The notes under the pieces were generated by a model that made no database searches, had not been told where the DNA came from, and saw nothing but the letters and a program-made list of their open reading frames with translations. Shown here one piece after another: positions 41,121 to 50,095 of a DNA stretch of 64,000 bases. This DNA comes from Polynucleobacter aenigmaticus. GTDB lineage: Bacteria > Pseudomonadota > Gammaproteobacteria > Burkholderiales > Burkholderiaceae. A program made the translations under genes and the position numbers. How positions within the stretch are numbered: the stretch's first letter is position 1; each line of letters begins with the position of its first letter. Location: NCBI RefSeq assembly GCF_002206635.1, contig NZ_NGUO01000002.1, forward strand, positions 305,075 to 369,074, read 5' to 3'.

Positions 41121-41522
41121 ATGAGCGCATTCACCCCAATTGAATCTTTAGAGGCTGGTCCATGGCTGGATAACGTTACTTGGAATGAGCAAGGCTTAGT
41201 TCCGGTGATTGCCCAAGAGGTCGGTAGTAAAGATATTCTGATGATGGCCTGGATGAATCGGGATGCCCTATTGGCTACATTGCGTTTGGGTGAGGCGGTG
41301 TATTGGACTCGCTCAAGACAAAAGCTCTGGCATAAGGGCGAAGAGTCTGGCCACACCCAAAAAGTTAAAGAAATTCGTCTCGATTGCGATGGCGATACGA
41401 TTGTTCTATTGGTAGAGCAAAAAGACGGTATTGCTTGTCACACTGGGGAGCACAGTTGTTTCTTCCAGGCCTGGGATTCCGCTAAATCGGCCTGGGTGGA
41501 TGAGTCTAAGGGTCCTAAATAA
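41121..41522 (+). CDS. hisI: Phosphoribosyl-AMP cyclohydrolase
   Basis: HisI opens the adenine ring of PR-AMP, a zinc- and magnesium-dependent step. The 133-residue product has [39 protein letters not shown], in which SRQKLW.KGE is the family signature, then [13 protein letters not shown] and [10 protein letters not shown] with zinc cysteines. hisI and hisE are separate genes here, as usual in betaproteobacteria. Confidence 0.96.
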   Translation: MSAFTPIESLEAGPWLDNVTWNEQGLVPVIAQEVGSKDILMMAWMNRDALLATLRLGEAVYWTRSRQKLWHKGEESGHTQKVKEIRLDCDGDTIVLLVEQKDGIACHTGEHSCFFQAWDSAKSAWVDESKGPK

Positions 41523-41565
41523 GCCTTCTTAGTCTTCTTGGCAATAAAAGACATAAAATCGCTTT

Positions 41566-41967
41566 ATGACTAGTTCAGCGCAAAACCCCTCAAATTTAGA
41601 CTCTGCTTTAGCCCATCTGGCTGATGTAGTGGATCAGCGACGAGATGCATTTAAGGCTGGGCAGGCGGATCCGAAGACCTCCTACACCGCTCTGCTTTTT
41701 TCTAAGGGCGATGACGGGATCTTAAAAAAGATTGGTGAAGAAGCTACTGAGGCTGTAATGGCTGCTAAAGATGCTCGCAACGCTAATTTGGCCCCAGAAC
41801 AACAAAAGCTCTTAGTGGGTGAGATGGCTGATCTTTGGTTTCACTGCCTGATTGCTTTATCCCAGTTTGGCTTACGCCCAGAAGACGTGATTACCGAGTT
41901 GGAGCACCGTCTAGGCACCTCAGGCATCGAAGAAAAAGCTGCTCGAAAAGCTGCCAGCAGGGAGTAA
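41566..41967 (+). CDS. hisE: Phosphoribosyl-ATP pyrophosphohydrolase
   Basis: HisE removes pyrophosphate from PR-ATP, the second histidine step. The 133-residue product is an all-helical MazG-like fold with [32 protein letters not shown] (the GEE...E metal motif) and [17 protein letters not shown]. It comes after hisI and runs into the HIT gene. Confidence 0.95.
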   Translation: MTSSAQNPSNLDSALAHLADVVDQRRDAFKAGQADPKTSYTALLFSKGDDGILKKIGEEATEAVMAAKDARNANLAPEQQKLLVGEMADLWFHCLIALSQFGLRPEDVITELEHRLGTSGIEEKAARKAASRE

Positions 41968-41970
41968 TTG

Positions 41971-42327
41971 ATGTCTCATGATCAAAATTGCCTGTTTTGC
42001 AAGATTTCTCAAGGAGTGATCCCATCCCAAAAGGTATACGAGGATGAAGAAATCTATGCCTTTAAAGATATCAACCCAGCTGCGCCTATCCATTTTCTAA
42101 TGATTCCCAAGAAGCATATCCCCATGTTGGAGTCGGCGGAAGTGTTGGATGCGCCATTGCTAGGTAGAATGATGGAATTAGCACCGCGTCTTGCCAAGGA
42201 GCAGGGCTGCCGTCCTGGAAAAGATGGCGGCTTTAGAGTGGTAGTGAACAATGGTGCGGATGGTGGGCAAGAGGTCTATCACTTGCATCTGCATGTGATG
42301 GGCGGTCCACGCCCCTGGAAAAAATAG
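41971..42327 (+). CDS. HIT family (HINT-like) purine nucleoside phosphoramidase
   Basis: HINT proteins hydrolyse AMP-lysine and similar phosphoramidates. The 118-residue product starts [19 protein letters not shown] and ends with the histidine triad [19 protein letters not shown] directly before the ATG is an alternative start. It lies between hisE and tatA, a normal position in this group. Confidence 0.95.
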   Translation: MSHDQNCLFCKISQGVIPSQKVYEDEEIYAFKDINPAAPIHFLMIPKKHIPMLESAEVLDAPLLGRMMELAPRLAKEQGCRPGKDGGFRVVVNNGADGGQEVYHLHLHVMGGPRPWKK

Positions 42328-42343
42328 TTCGAGGAGATTAAAA

Positions 42344-42577
42344 ATGGGTTCATTTAGCATTTGGCACTGGTTGATTGTTTTGGTGATCGTGATGTTGGTA
42401 TTCGGTACCAAAAAATTGCGCAATATCGGTACCGACTTAGGCGGTGCTGTTAAGGGCTTCAAAGATGGCATGAAAGCGCCTGAAGGTGCCGAAGAGCCAA
42501 AAGAGCAGATTCAGCAAAACTCCACAGCTACTGCAGAAAAAACAGTTGATGTGCAGGCTAAAGACATCAATAAGTAA
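42344..42577 (+). CDS. tatA: Sec-independent protein translocase TatA
   Basis: TatA oligomerises to form the conduit for folded proteins with twin-arginine signals. The 77-residue product has an N-terminal membrane helix ([18 protein letters not shown]), the [20 protein letters not shown] amphipathic helix, and a charged tail. It heads tatABC and follows the HIT gene by 16 bases with an AGGAG ribosome-binding site. Confidence 0.96.
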   Translation: MGSFSIWHWLIVLVIVMLVFGTKKLRNIGTDLGGAVKGFKDGMKAPEGAEEPKEQIQQNSTATAEKTVDVQAKDINK

Positions 42578-42605
42578 TTGTTGATTGAATTAATGCGCGT
42601 CTTCA

Positions 42606-43082
42606 ATGATTGATCTCGGAGTTTCGAAACTCGCACTTATTGCAGTAGTTGCATTGGTGGTGGTTGGCCCCGAACGCCTTCCAAAGATTGCCCGTATGGC
42701 GGGTAATTTATTTAGCCGTGCACAACGCTATATGGCGGAAGTGAAGTCTGAAGTGAGTCGCCAGATGGACATTGAAGAATTTAAGAAGCTTCGCGAAGAA
42801 AGCGCCTTAGTTCTAAAGGATGTTGAAAGCAGTCTGAAATCGACCGTTCAAGAGGCTAGTGCTAATCTGAGCGACCAGGCCGATATCTTTGAAAATAATT
42901 TCACAAGAGCTCCGCTGGACGAAAAAGAAGTATTTCAAAAGTCCATGCGTCAAGGGCGCAAGAGCTGGGGTGTGAGGCGTGCAGCTAGGCCGGTTTGGTT
43001 TAAACGTTCTACTGGTATGCGCACAAGAGTTCAGTCCGGCGCTGCTCGTATGAAGCGCTTTCATCACAGTGCCAATAAGTAA
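42606..43082 (+). CDS. tatB: Sec-independent protein translocase TatB
   Basis: TatB and TatC form the receptor for twin-arginine precursors. The 158-residue protein has the TatB start MIDLGVSKLALIAVVALVVVG with GPERLPKIARMAGNLFSRAQR, followed by a long helical tail and a basic C-terminus (RRAARPVWFKRSTG). Length and order in tatABC are normal. Confidence 0.95.
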   Translation: MIDLGVSKLALIAVVALVVVGPERLPKIARMAGNLFSRAQRYMAEVKSEVSRQMDIEEFKKLREESALVLKDVESSLKSTVQEASANLSDQADIFENNFTRAPLDEKEVFQKSMRQGRKSWGVRRAARPVWFKRSTGMRTRVQSGAARMKRFHHSANK

Positions 43083-43099
43083 CTCAAAATACTATTTAG

Positions 43100-43900
43100 A
43101 TGACGCAAAATAATCCAACAGAAGATTCAGGCCTGCAGGAATCTTTTCTTTCTCATTTATATGAGTTGCGCGATCGCATCATTAAATCGGCCTTAGCCAT
43201 CATTGTGGTGTTTCTCTGCCTTGTGTACTGGGCGCCCGATATTTTTCATTTGTTTGCACAACCGCTACTTCAGGCATTGCCTGTTGGTGGAAAAATGATT
43301 GTGACGGATGTCACAGGCTCTTTCTTTGTACCCATGAAGGTCACGATGTTGGTTGCATTCTTAATTGCTTTGCCGGTAGTGATGTATCAGTTATGGGCTT
43401 TTATTGCCCCTGGTTTATATCAACATGAGCGCAAATTAATAGTGCCTTTAGTGGTGAGCAGCTACAGCTTGTTTATTTTTGGCATGGCTTTTGCCTATTT
43501 CTTGGTATTTCCGACGGTATTTGGTTTTATGGCAAGTTACAACGCACCCTTGGGCGCGGAGATGTCGACGGATATTGATAACTATCTTAGCTTTGCTATG
43601 ACGACATTCTTAGCCTTCGGCATTACATTTGAGGTGCCGGTTGTTGTTGTGGTTCTGGTGCGTATGGGCTTGGTTCCCCTAGCTAAGCTTAAAGAGATTC
43701 GTCCGTATGTGATTGTTGGTGCATTTGTGATCTCTGCTGTTGTTACTCCGCCCGACGTTCTATCTCAATTACTTCTCGCAGTTCCAATGAGCCTGCTTTA
43801 TGAATTGGGTCTGCTGATTGCGCGCTTCTACGTGCCAAAACCATCGGATGATGAGTCTGATGGTGCCAAAGACGCTGACTCTAAAGGTGTAGATCCTTAA
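43100..43900 (+). CDS. tatC: Sec-independent protein translocase TatC
   Basis: TatC recognises the twin-arginine motif. The 266-residue product has six membrane segments and the signatures SFLSHLYELRDRII, LYQHERKLIVPLVVSSYSLF and FGITFEVPVV, with PYVIVGAFVISAVVTPPDVLSQ. Its end overlaps the convergent Sel1-repeat gene by 4 bases. The Rieske protein encoded at 57914 is a likely substrate. Confidence 0.97.
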   Translation: MTQNNPTEDSGLQESFLSHLYELRDRIIKSALAIIVVFLCLVYWAPDIFHLFAQPLLQALPVGGKMIVTDVTGSFFVPMKVTMLVAFLIALPVVMYQLWAFIAPGLYQHERKLIVPLVVSSYSLFIFGMAFAYFLVFPTVFGFMASYNAPLGAEMSTDIDNYLSFAMTTFLAFGITFEVPVVVVVLVRMGLVPLAKLKEIRPYVIVGAFVISAVVTPPDVLSQLLLAVPMSLLYELGLLIARFYVPKPSDDESDGAKDADSKGVDP

Positions 43901-45369
43901 GCTACAGCTTGATCTTGTGGGAAGGTAGTCTTAAACCATTCTGTGACTCGGTCAAATCGATAACGTCTTTGCCGTAGATTTCCTTCTAAATCAGATTCAC
44001 TCCCTGCAAAGACCTTGCCTGCAGCAAGTAAAGAGCGGCGCTGTTGAGTAGTATCAATCTGAATCAGTCTTGGCAAAATTTTCGGCAACTCATGCCGAAT
44101 ATCCACAACAACACAATGCTCATGTTGCAACTGACCGACATCGCATAAAAGTAATTCGGCTTTACTCAAGTTAAATTGGTTGGCGATGACGAGTCGGTGA
44201 CACAATAAAATCCATTCTTCATCCAATTGATGCTCTGCATGATGGTTTAAGGCCTTTTCCGCAAAAATGGCTAAGTCATGCCAATCATTCGTTTTGGGAT
44301 TAGAAACATTTTCTAAAATTTTCCCAAGCAGTTCTTTTGCTTCTGCAACTCCTTGTTGATGTGCTTGCCAAATCCAATAGGAGGCCTGTAGTCCGCGAAC
44401 CTTCTCTTCAACTTTCTCGCGCTTGCGCCATAAGTTAGCGCCTCGCCTGTATTGAGCTTGTGCGTGACCCAAGTCAGCTGCGCGATCAAAGCAGCGGTCG
44501 CTTTCAGCAGCGTTGTAACCCGAGAACTGTGGTCGACGATAGATCTCCCCTAATGCAAACCAAGCATCGCGATCTCCATCTTTAGCCGCTAATTCTATCC
44601 AGTAAGCAGCCTTCTTAAGCGAGGCATTGGATTTACCGATAGGCGTACCCACATTTTGCCCAGTCGACTCATTTTCATTAAATTGCGCTAGCCGTAAACC
44701 AAGTGTGAGTTTGGCAATCGTTAGACCGAGTTCCGCAGCTTGTATAAGTGCTGCTTCATTCTTTTCAGAGATCCAAGCATTCCAAAGAGAAGAGAGCGCT
44801 TCATCTTTAGGCTGTAACTTGATTAGCAATTCTTTTGCAGGGTTCGTGAATGGTGTTTCCGAGTTGGCTAGCTTGACTAGAAATTCTTTGGCAGTCTTTT
44901 GAAGTAATGTGAAGTCGGTATTCCTCTCACGCTTTAAAAGCCAATTAGTTAATTCGATATGCAAATCTTTATTGTTAGGGTCTAGCAAAAGTTCTGCGAG
45001 TTGCCATTGCGCAGCAGGGCTTGAGTCAATATTTGCTTTGGCTAGCCTCCAAAATGAATCCCAGCCAAAAGCAAATGCCGGTGAATTAAAGGTTCCCGCT
45101 AAAGGAACCTTTGAGATTTGCTTCAGAATCGACAGAATCTCTGGAGGGGAGCCACTCAAACCAGAAATCTCAACATTACCTGAGGTGAATTCGCTAACCA
45201 CTTGATTTTGAATAGATAAATAGGATTTTTCTAGCCAAATCAATGCATTAGCAGGTTGAATTGGGGTTTTAAATGCCCCGGTCAAATAGGCTAACGCCAA
45301 ATTTTGTTGTGCGCATACATCACCCAGTCGGGCAGATTGCAGGATTTTTAAGAATTGACGGCTTGCCAT
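43897..45369 (-). CDS. Sel1/TPR-like repeat protein of unknown role
   Basis: The 490-residue product is almost entirely helical and contains Sel1-like repeats, for example GDRDAWFALGEIYRRPQFSG and ADLGHAQAQYRRGANLWRKR, each with the A-x-x-x-LG pattern. The N-terminal part QNLALAYLTGAFKTPIQPAN is another repeat. There is no signal peptide. Sel1 proteins act as scaffolds; the partner is unknown. It is convergent with tatC and divergent from the porin. Conserved operon context is not evident. Confidence 0.75.
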   Translation of the reverse strand: MASRQFLKILQSARLGDVCAQQNLALAYLTGAFKTPIQPANALIWLEKSYLSIQNQVVSEFTSGNVEISGLSGSPPEILSILKQISKVPLAGTFNSPAFAFGWDSFWRLAKANIDSSPAAQWQLAELLLDPNNKDLHIELTNWLLKRERNTDFTLLQKTAKEFLVKLANSETPFTNPAKELLIKLQPKDEALSSLWNAWISEKNEAALIQAAELGLTIAKLTLGLRLAQFNENESTGQNVGTPIGKSNASLKKAAYWIELAAKDGDRDAWFALGEIYRRPQFSGYNAAESDRCFDRAADLGHAQAQYRRGANLWRKREKVEEKVRGLQASYWIWQAHQQGVAEAKELLGKILENVSNPKTNDWHDLAIFAEKALNHHAEHQLDEEWILLCHRLVIANQFNLSKAELLLCDVGQLQHEHCVVVDIRHELPKILPRLIQIDTTQQRRSLLAAGKVFAGSESDLEGNLRQRRYRFDRVTEWFKTTFPQDQAVA

Positions 45370-45577
45370 GTGACAATTTTGGCATTCAGAGCCTTAAAAA
45401 GACAGAAATCAAAGCCCTTGTTGCCGTGATACAACGAAGAAAGCCAAAAAACTGCCTTTTGACAAGCAAAAACAGCTCCTAATTACCCTTACCCTCAGTC
45501 TTGCGGGGCAAAACAAGCAAAATTCATGAGTCCCAGTTTTATTCGGGCATTACTTTCAATTTATGGAGATTTAAAGA

Positions 45578-46813
45578 ATGAAAAAATCGCTATTAGCAGT
45601 TGCAGCAATCGGCGCATTTGCGTCAGCAGCTCAAGCTCAGTCATCAGTGACTGTCTACGGTATCTTGGACGTTGGTTTCCAAGGCGTAACTACGCGCGGC
45701 CCTTTGTCATCGTCCAATGCGTCTGAAACAAAAGTAAACACCACACGTTTTTCTGGTGAAGGCTCTGAGACAACTTCACGTTTAGGTTTCCGTGGTACTG
45801 AAGATTTGGGCGGCGGTATGTCTGCTTTCTTCACAGCTGAATTTCAATTGGCACCAACTGACGTAACCTTATCAGGTCAGGGCGGCAACGGTTTGGCTAA
45901 CCGCCAAACATTTGTTGGTTTGAAGAAAAATGGTATTGGTCAAGCCGCAATCGGTACACAGTACTCTCCTGTACATTTGGCAGTTGGTCGTACAGATCCA
46001 GGCATGCAGAACAACATGGTTGGTAACGTAATCTATACAACCAATGCATCACAAGGTTCTGGTCAGACTGCAACTTCTTACACAGTTCGTTATAACAATG
46101 CTTTGACATTGCAGACAGAGCGCATGGCTGGTTTCCAGTTGTATGCCCTTTATAACAATAACAACAGCAGCTCAAACAATACTCCAGCCAGCATTGGTAC
46201 ATCTACAGCTTCTTCTGCAACTGGTTATGGTGAGTCAAACAACACAGCAGGTGCTGTAGGCATTAACTATGTATGGAACAAGTTGAATGTTGATTTGGCA
46301 CTCAATTCATCAAAGAACACTTCATACGCGGCTGGAGCACAAACAGCTGCAGCAATGCCTGCATCAGCTGTAGCGAACACTGTTAACGCTCCTGCTAATG
46401 CTCTTGGTACATCTGTTGGTATGACACAGTCTTATGCTGGTGCAACATATGACTTTGGTATCCTGAAGGCGTATGCTCAATATGTTAACTCTAAGGTAAC
46501 TTCAAACCTTAACTCAAATGCTTATTTACAGCGCTCTGCTCAGCAGATTGGTGTACGTAGCTTTATCACGCCTACTATCGAGGCTTGGGGTTCAGTTGGT
46601 AATGGTCGTTACGGTGCAGGTGCTTTAAATGCATTGTCAGCAACTACAAACGCAACAGCAAACTTCACTGGCTATCAAGTTGGTTCTAACTACTGGTTGA
46701 GCAAGCGTACAAATTTGTACGCAATTTATGGTTCAACTCAAGTATCTAGCACTTCACTCAATGCGTCTGAAGGTGCTTCAAGCTACGGTGTTGGCGTACG
46801 TCACACTTTCTAA
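45578..46813 (+). CDS. Outer-membrane porin, OmpC-like betaproteobacterial type
   Basis: The 411-residue precursor has a signal peptide MKKSLLAVAAIGAFASAAQA, then SSVTVYGILDVGF, the usual first strand of trimeric 16-strand porins. It also has RLGFRGTEDLGGGMSAFFTAEFQL with NRQTFVGLKKNGIGQAAIGTQYSP (loop-3 region), and ends GVGVRHTF with the terminal Phe needed for BAM. It allows passive diffusion of small solutes. The sequence is closely related to the inverted copy at 59383, chiefly in the first third and last 60 residues, while the middle differs. Confidence 0.93.
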   Translation: MKKSLLAVAAIGAFASAAQAQSSVTVYGILDVGFQGVTTRGPLSSSNASETKVNTTRFSGEGSETTSRLGFRGTEDLGGGMSAFFTAEFQLAPTDVTLSGQGGNGLANRQTFVGLKKNGIGQAAIGTQYSPVHLAVGRTDPGMQNNMVGNVIYTTNASQGSGQTATSYTVRYNNALTLQTERMAGFQLYALYNNNNSSSNNTPASIGTSTASSATGYGESNNTAGAVGINYVWNKLNVDLALNSSKNTSYAAGAQTAAAMPASAVANTVNAPANALGTSVGMTQSYAGATYDFGILKAYAQYVNSKVTSNLNSNAYLQRSAQQIGVRSFITPTIEAWGSVGNGRYGAGALNALSATTNATANFTGYQVGSNYWLSKRTNLYAIYGSTQVSSTSLNASEGASSYGVGVRHTF

Positions 46814-46859
46814 TTTAACGCTAGCGTAAGCTAGTTGAAGATTAGTTTTGCATTAAATT

Positions 46860-46890
46860 AACCCACTGTGGCAACACAGTGGGTTTTTTC
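46860..46890 (+). terminator. Porin terminator
   Basis: ACCCACTGTG-GCAA-CACAGTGGGT followed by six T and C. A strong rho-independent terminator 46 bases after the porin stop. Confidence 0.93.
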
Positions 46891-46969
46891 TTTTCTAAAG
46901 TTTGATTGTCCTATTACAACATTTTTGCTATACACATTAATTCTTTTAATGCTGAATTAAGGAAATTTA

Positions 46970-48073
46970 ATGTCCGTTATTTTTTATGCTCGTGAAGCTG
47001 CAAACGATAGCTTCATCGTCAATCTCGAAAATCAGTCTGAACTTAAATTAGAGATCAATGTTAAAGAAGGGGGAGTAAATTTTTCCCAGGTTGTAGCCAT
47101 TGCAACTGAAAAGGAGGAACAAAAGCAGAGATGTGGAGAAATAACCAAGCAAACTTTGAGTATGTTTCATAGCAGGGTGAATTCAAATATCTCAGAATAC
47201 TTTGGGCTACTAAAGACTTCAGACATTACATCTAAGGTGATACTTGGATTTATTGAATTTTTAAGCGATAGATCAATTAAGGCAGTAACAATTAATCAAT
47301 ATTTGGGACTTTTAAAGCGGCTGTTAACAATTGCGGTATTGGAGGGCTGGATAAAGGGTTTGCCTGTATTTCCGAAAGTTAGAAGTAAAAGCATCCCAAG
47401 AGCTAGTCTTTCTGTTGATGAGTACTTAGAAGTTTTACGTTGCGCTAAAAATATGTCTCGCCCCAATATATCGACACAAGATTCACATAGGAATATTGTG
47501 AATGGCTTCTACGTAAAGGATGCTCCAATACCCAAAGAAATGGTCTGGTTAATTGGCTTCATGACCAATACATTCCTCCGTCCCGTAGATATGAAATTAC
47601 TACAGCATAAGCATATAAAGATTGTAGAAGCCAAAAATCGCTACCTTAAAATCAGTCTTCCTGAAACAAAGCGCCATACAGGTCAGGTGATATCTTTAAG
47701 GGCTGCTGTAAGAATATATAGAGAGCTGAGAGAAAATAACTGTAAGCGTGGTTTTGGTAATCCTAATGATTATGTCTTCTTACCTCAGATTAAAAATCGT
47801 GAAGTTGCAATCCAAGCGATTTCACACCTATTTAGAAGGATCTTACTCAAAGCTAACTTGGAATCTAGTAGCGATGGGCAAAAAAGAACGCTTTACTCTC
47901 TTAGGCATACTGCAATTACATTCAGGCTAATATATGGACATGGTATTGATCTGTTAACGTTGGCTCGAAATGCCAGAACTTCTGTAGAGATGATTGAAAA
48001 GTTTTATTCATCTAACCTCAAGGCAGAAATGAATGTTGATATGCTGCAAAGCAAGAGAACAAGGTTTGGTTAG
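46970..48073 (+). CDS. Tyrosine recombinase (phage-type integrase)
   Basis: The 367-residue product has a SAM-like core-binding domain (SEYFGLLKTSDITSKVILGF region) and a catalytic domain with the first Arg in TNTFLRPVDMKLL (near 203), Lys in ETKRHTGQ, Arg in LYSLRHTAITFR, and the nucleophile Tyr in RTSVEMIEKFYSSNL. The usual His of the H-x-x-R box is Tyr and the second His site is Arg/Asn, as in some phage integrases. The ribosome-binding site is AAGGAAATTTA. It is a separate enzyme from the P4-type integrase at 60666. Confidence 0.88.
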   Translation: MSVIFYAREAANDSFIVNLENQSELKLEINVKEGGVNFSQVVAIATEKEEQKQRCGEITKQTLSMFHSRVNSNISEYFGLLKTSDITSKVILGFIEFLSDRSIKAVTINQYLGLLKRLLTIAVLEGWIKGLPVFPKVRSKSIPRASLSVDEYLEVLRCAKNMSRPNISTQDSHRNIVNGFYVKDAPIPKEMVWLIGFMTNTFLRPVDMKLLQHKHIKIVEAKNRYLKISLPETKRHTGQVISLRAAVRIYRELRENNCKRGFGNPNDYVFLPQIKNREVAIQAISHLFRRILLKANLESSSDGQKRTLYSLRHTAITFRLIYGHGIDLLTLARNARTSVEMIEKFYSSNLKAEMNVDMLQSKRTRFG

Positions 48074-48083
48074 ATTTTTTACT

Positions 48084-48102
48084 CGTCGTGTGCAACACGA
48101 CA
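48084..48102. repeat. Island palindrome, copy 1
   Basis: CGTCGTGTGCAACACGACA: arms GTCGTG and CACGAC around the spacer TGCAA. It lies 11 bases after the integrase stop, with T-rich sequence before it. Confidence 0.8.
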
Positions 48103-48415
48103 CCACAACCCCTAAATATCCACCTCAAAAACCGTTTATACGCTATGTATTTGGCGCGCCAAATAGCTGTGCATCAGAGAACCCCTGTTTTAAGCTTGTA
48201 GCGTGGATTTGAGGTGTTTACTTAAATTCGTCGTCTTTATCCCACGATTTGAATAAATACTTTTAGCTCCACCAAAGATTATTGCTATTTTCTTTGGCGG
48301 AGCTAAATGCTAAGTCATTGATTCTTGGAAAGATTATTGATCACACATTTTGGTCGTCCTTTGGAGCAAAAGAATACAAACTGCATACACAGTTTTATTT
48401 ATCTAAAGGACAAAA
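48103..48415. other. Structured intergenic region before the small recombinase
   Basis: This 313-base stretch has no gene but several inverted repeats. TATTTGGCGCGCCAAATA at 48148-48165 is a perfect 18-bp palindrome. A 17-bp stem with one mismatch lies at 48262-48278 and 48291-48307, arm TTTAGCTCC-A-CCAAAGA. AACTG-N6-CAGTT lies at 48379-48394 near the likely promoter of the 188-residue recombinase. It may be a recombination, replication or control site. Confidence 0.55.
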
Positions 48416-48982
48416 ATGGCTCAAGCAAAAACACTCACCACAACTGAATTAGAACAAGTATTACGCTACATCAGCAGCACAACTTATGCAGAACGCAATC
48501 GCGCAATGTTGCTCATGGGGTATTGGGCAGGACTTCGCGTTAAAGAAATTGCCCAATTAAAAATGGGAGATGTATTAAATGAAGATGGCACGATCAAAAG
48601 CGAAATCCGTTTAAGTGCAGAGCAAACTAAAGGCAATGACGGCAGAACTGTGTTCTTGCCAGCAAAGCTAAAAGAAGAATTGACTGTGTATCTCAAAACT
48701 CGACATATAACCATGCCTGATATTCCCTTATTCCATACGTCTAAGCGTTTGGGCTGGACACCCAATACCTTATGTCAGCACTTCTTTTGGCTTTATAAGA
48801 AAGCGGGTATTGCGGGGGCTAGTAGCCACAGTGGTCGCAGGCAATTCATTACTACCTTGGCAAACAAGGGCATCTCTGTGCGTATTTTGGCTAGCTTAGC
48901 GGGACATAAGAGTATTGCTGTAACGCAGAAATACATTGATGTGAACGACGATATGAAAAGAGCGGCTGTAGAGTTGATATAA
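48416..48982 (+). CDS. Minimal tyrosine recombinase (catalytic domain only)
   Basis: At 188 residues the protein is only a catalytic domain, as in FimB/FimE-type invertases. All active residues are visible: Arg41 in AGLRVKEI, Lys72 in EQTKGNDGR, His138 and Arg141 in SSHSGRRQF, His164 in LAGHKSI and nucleophile Tyr173 in TQKYIDV. There is no core-binding domain and no truncated upstream part, so the short form seems genuine. The ribosome-binding site is AAAGGAC. It could act on the repeated island palindromes, but this is inference. Confidence 0.85.
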   Translation: MAQAKTLTTTELEQVLRYISSTTYAERNRAMLLMGYWAGLRVKEIAQLKMGDVLNEDGTIKSEIRLSAEQTKGNDGRTVFLPAKLKEELTVYLKTRHITMPDIPLFHTSKRLGWTPNTLCQHFFWLYKKAGIAGASSHSGRRQFITTLANKGISVRILASLAGHKSIAVTQKYIDVNDDMKRAAVELI

Positions 48983-48984
48983 CT

Positions 48985-49006
48985 GTTGTGCTGTCAAGAA
49001 CGACAA
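48985..49006. repeat. Degenerate palindrome between convergent genes
   Basis: TTGTGCTGTCAAGAACGACAA is an imperfect inverted repeat sharing TGTCGTT and ACA ends with the island palindrome family (reverse complement). It separates the convergent genes ending at 48982 and 49007 and may be a diverged copy or a weak terminator. Confidence 0.35.
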
Positions 49007-49954
49007 TTAGTTATACCAAGTGTAGCGAATCTCATTAGAGTTAATTTTATTCACGGCATCCAAAACTTTAGTGCCACTAAGCTGCGATGTTAAATCCAAG
49101 TCCCACCAAAGTTTTTCTAGCTCTGCGTGGGACTCCCTTTGTTTTTTGCTAAATCTATCTACTGGCAAAGTTTTTTTAAATACGGGATATTTACCCAGCT
49201 CTACATTCCCAATCAACATCTTGGCCTTGCCTATGTAGCGACTAACAGTAGCTCGCATACGATTTAATCGCTGGTGATGTAACTCAACATCCTCAGCCAT
49301 CCCTTCATTACCTGGGCTTAATCGTAACGCCACACCAATACGATACAAGTCGCCTTTAGTTGAATATTTGTCTTTCGCTTGTTCTAGTGCGACTGGTTTC
49401 GCCATGACCTCTCTGTGAACACACCATATTTCATGCATTCTTTGTAGGGTGGGCAAGCGATACAACACGGGGTTAATGGGGAATTGAGATTGACTCATTT
49501 GTAATTTATTAGCAGGACGCATTGTTATGTGTTGCTTAAGAATGCGATTGATTTGACGGCTAATGGTTGCTTGGCTAAGGTCTAGTGGAATTTCCACCAA
49601 TAACTTGTCATCCCGCGTTTCTGTGAGATTGCTTAAATCATCTACGATTTCTATGACCTTGGGAAGCTCCAGTTGTTCCCTAAAAATATAGGTGCCAGTG
49701 CGCTCATACCAAGTATCAAAGTCGCTTTTATAAATATCCCCAAACTTGCGATATAGCCAGCGCATTCCATCATCTATGGTGCGTGGATTGTTGGCGCTAG
49801 AGCTGGTTTGGCAAATGAGCCAGTAGTCCTTACTAAGTCGTAAATATTCCCACCACCAGCGCCTAACGCTAGTGCGGGCATAACTTAACTCTTCTTCAAT
49901 TGTGCGGGAGTGCAGTCGTCCAATTCCCTTTTGAATGCCGCGAATATGCCTCAT
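49007..49954 (-). CDS. Island protein of unknown function (315 aa)
   Basis: I do not recognise a named family. The protein is rich in Arg, Trp and Leu, begins with a basic segment and SVRRWWWEYLRLSKDYWLIC, and has a central stretch VEIPLDLSQATISRQINRIL that looks like a helix-turn-helix. It ends with RRNRMR-like RLNRMRATVSRYIGKAKMLI and PVFKKTLPVDRF. There are no membrane segments or signal peptide. Proteins of this general look occur in proteobacterial islands next to recombinases. It is divergent from the 320-residue gene; a DNA-binding role is plausible but unproved. Confidence 0.7.
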   Translation of the reverse strand: MRHIRGIQKGIGRLHSRTIEEELSYARTSVRRWWWEYLRLSKDYWLICQTSSSANNPRTIDDGMRWLYRKFGDIYKSDFDTWYERTGTYIFREQLELPKVIEIVDDLSNLTETRDDKLLVEIPLDLSQATISRQINRILKQHITMRPANKLQMSQSQFPINPVLYRLPTLQRMHEIWCVHREVMAKPVALEQAKDKYSTKGDLYRIGVALRLSPGNEGMAEDVELHHQRLNRMRATVSRYIGKAKMLIGNVELGKYPVFKKTLPVDRFSKKQRESHAELEKLWWDLDLTSQLSGTKVLDAVNKINSNEIRYTWYN

Positions 49955-50095
49955 AAGCCAATTTCTATATAGGATTAACAGTATATGTCTATATTACACA
50001 ATAAATCAGTTAATCGGGATAGTAGGGGTTGTGGGTAGCGAAACAAAACAAAAGCAACCCGCATATTACTAACCGTCATTAAAAGGAGAAACCTT

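Larger units (their letters stand above)
45560..46890 (+). repeat. Left copy of the inverted porin repeat
   Basis: The porin gene, about 18 bases of leader (from TTTATGGAGATTTAAAGA) and the downstream stretch through the terminator are similar to the minus-strand copy at 59307-60582. The two copies are inverted relative to each other and bracket mscL-petABC-sspAB and most of the island. Confidence 0.8.

Noticed and set aside
40973..41356. 127-codon minus-strand ORF over hisF/hisI
   Set aside because: Antisense to two intact conserved genes; no ribosome-binding site or homology pattern.
45526..45726. Short ORF across the porin start, seen again at 60452-60643
   Set aside because: Both are the same out-of-frame reading of the shared porin leader and signal peptide, so the recurrence only reflects porin similarity.
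48379..48394. LexA box before the small recombinase (AACTG-N6-CAGTT)
   Set aside because: The spacing is not CTGT-N8-ACAG, so it does not fit the LexA motif; kept only as an inverted repeat.
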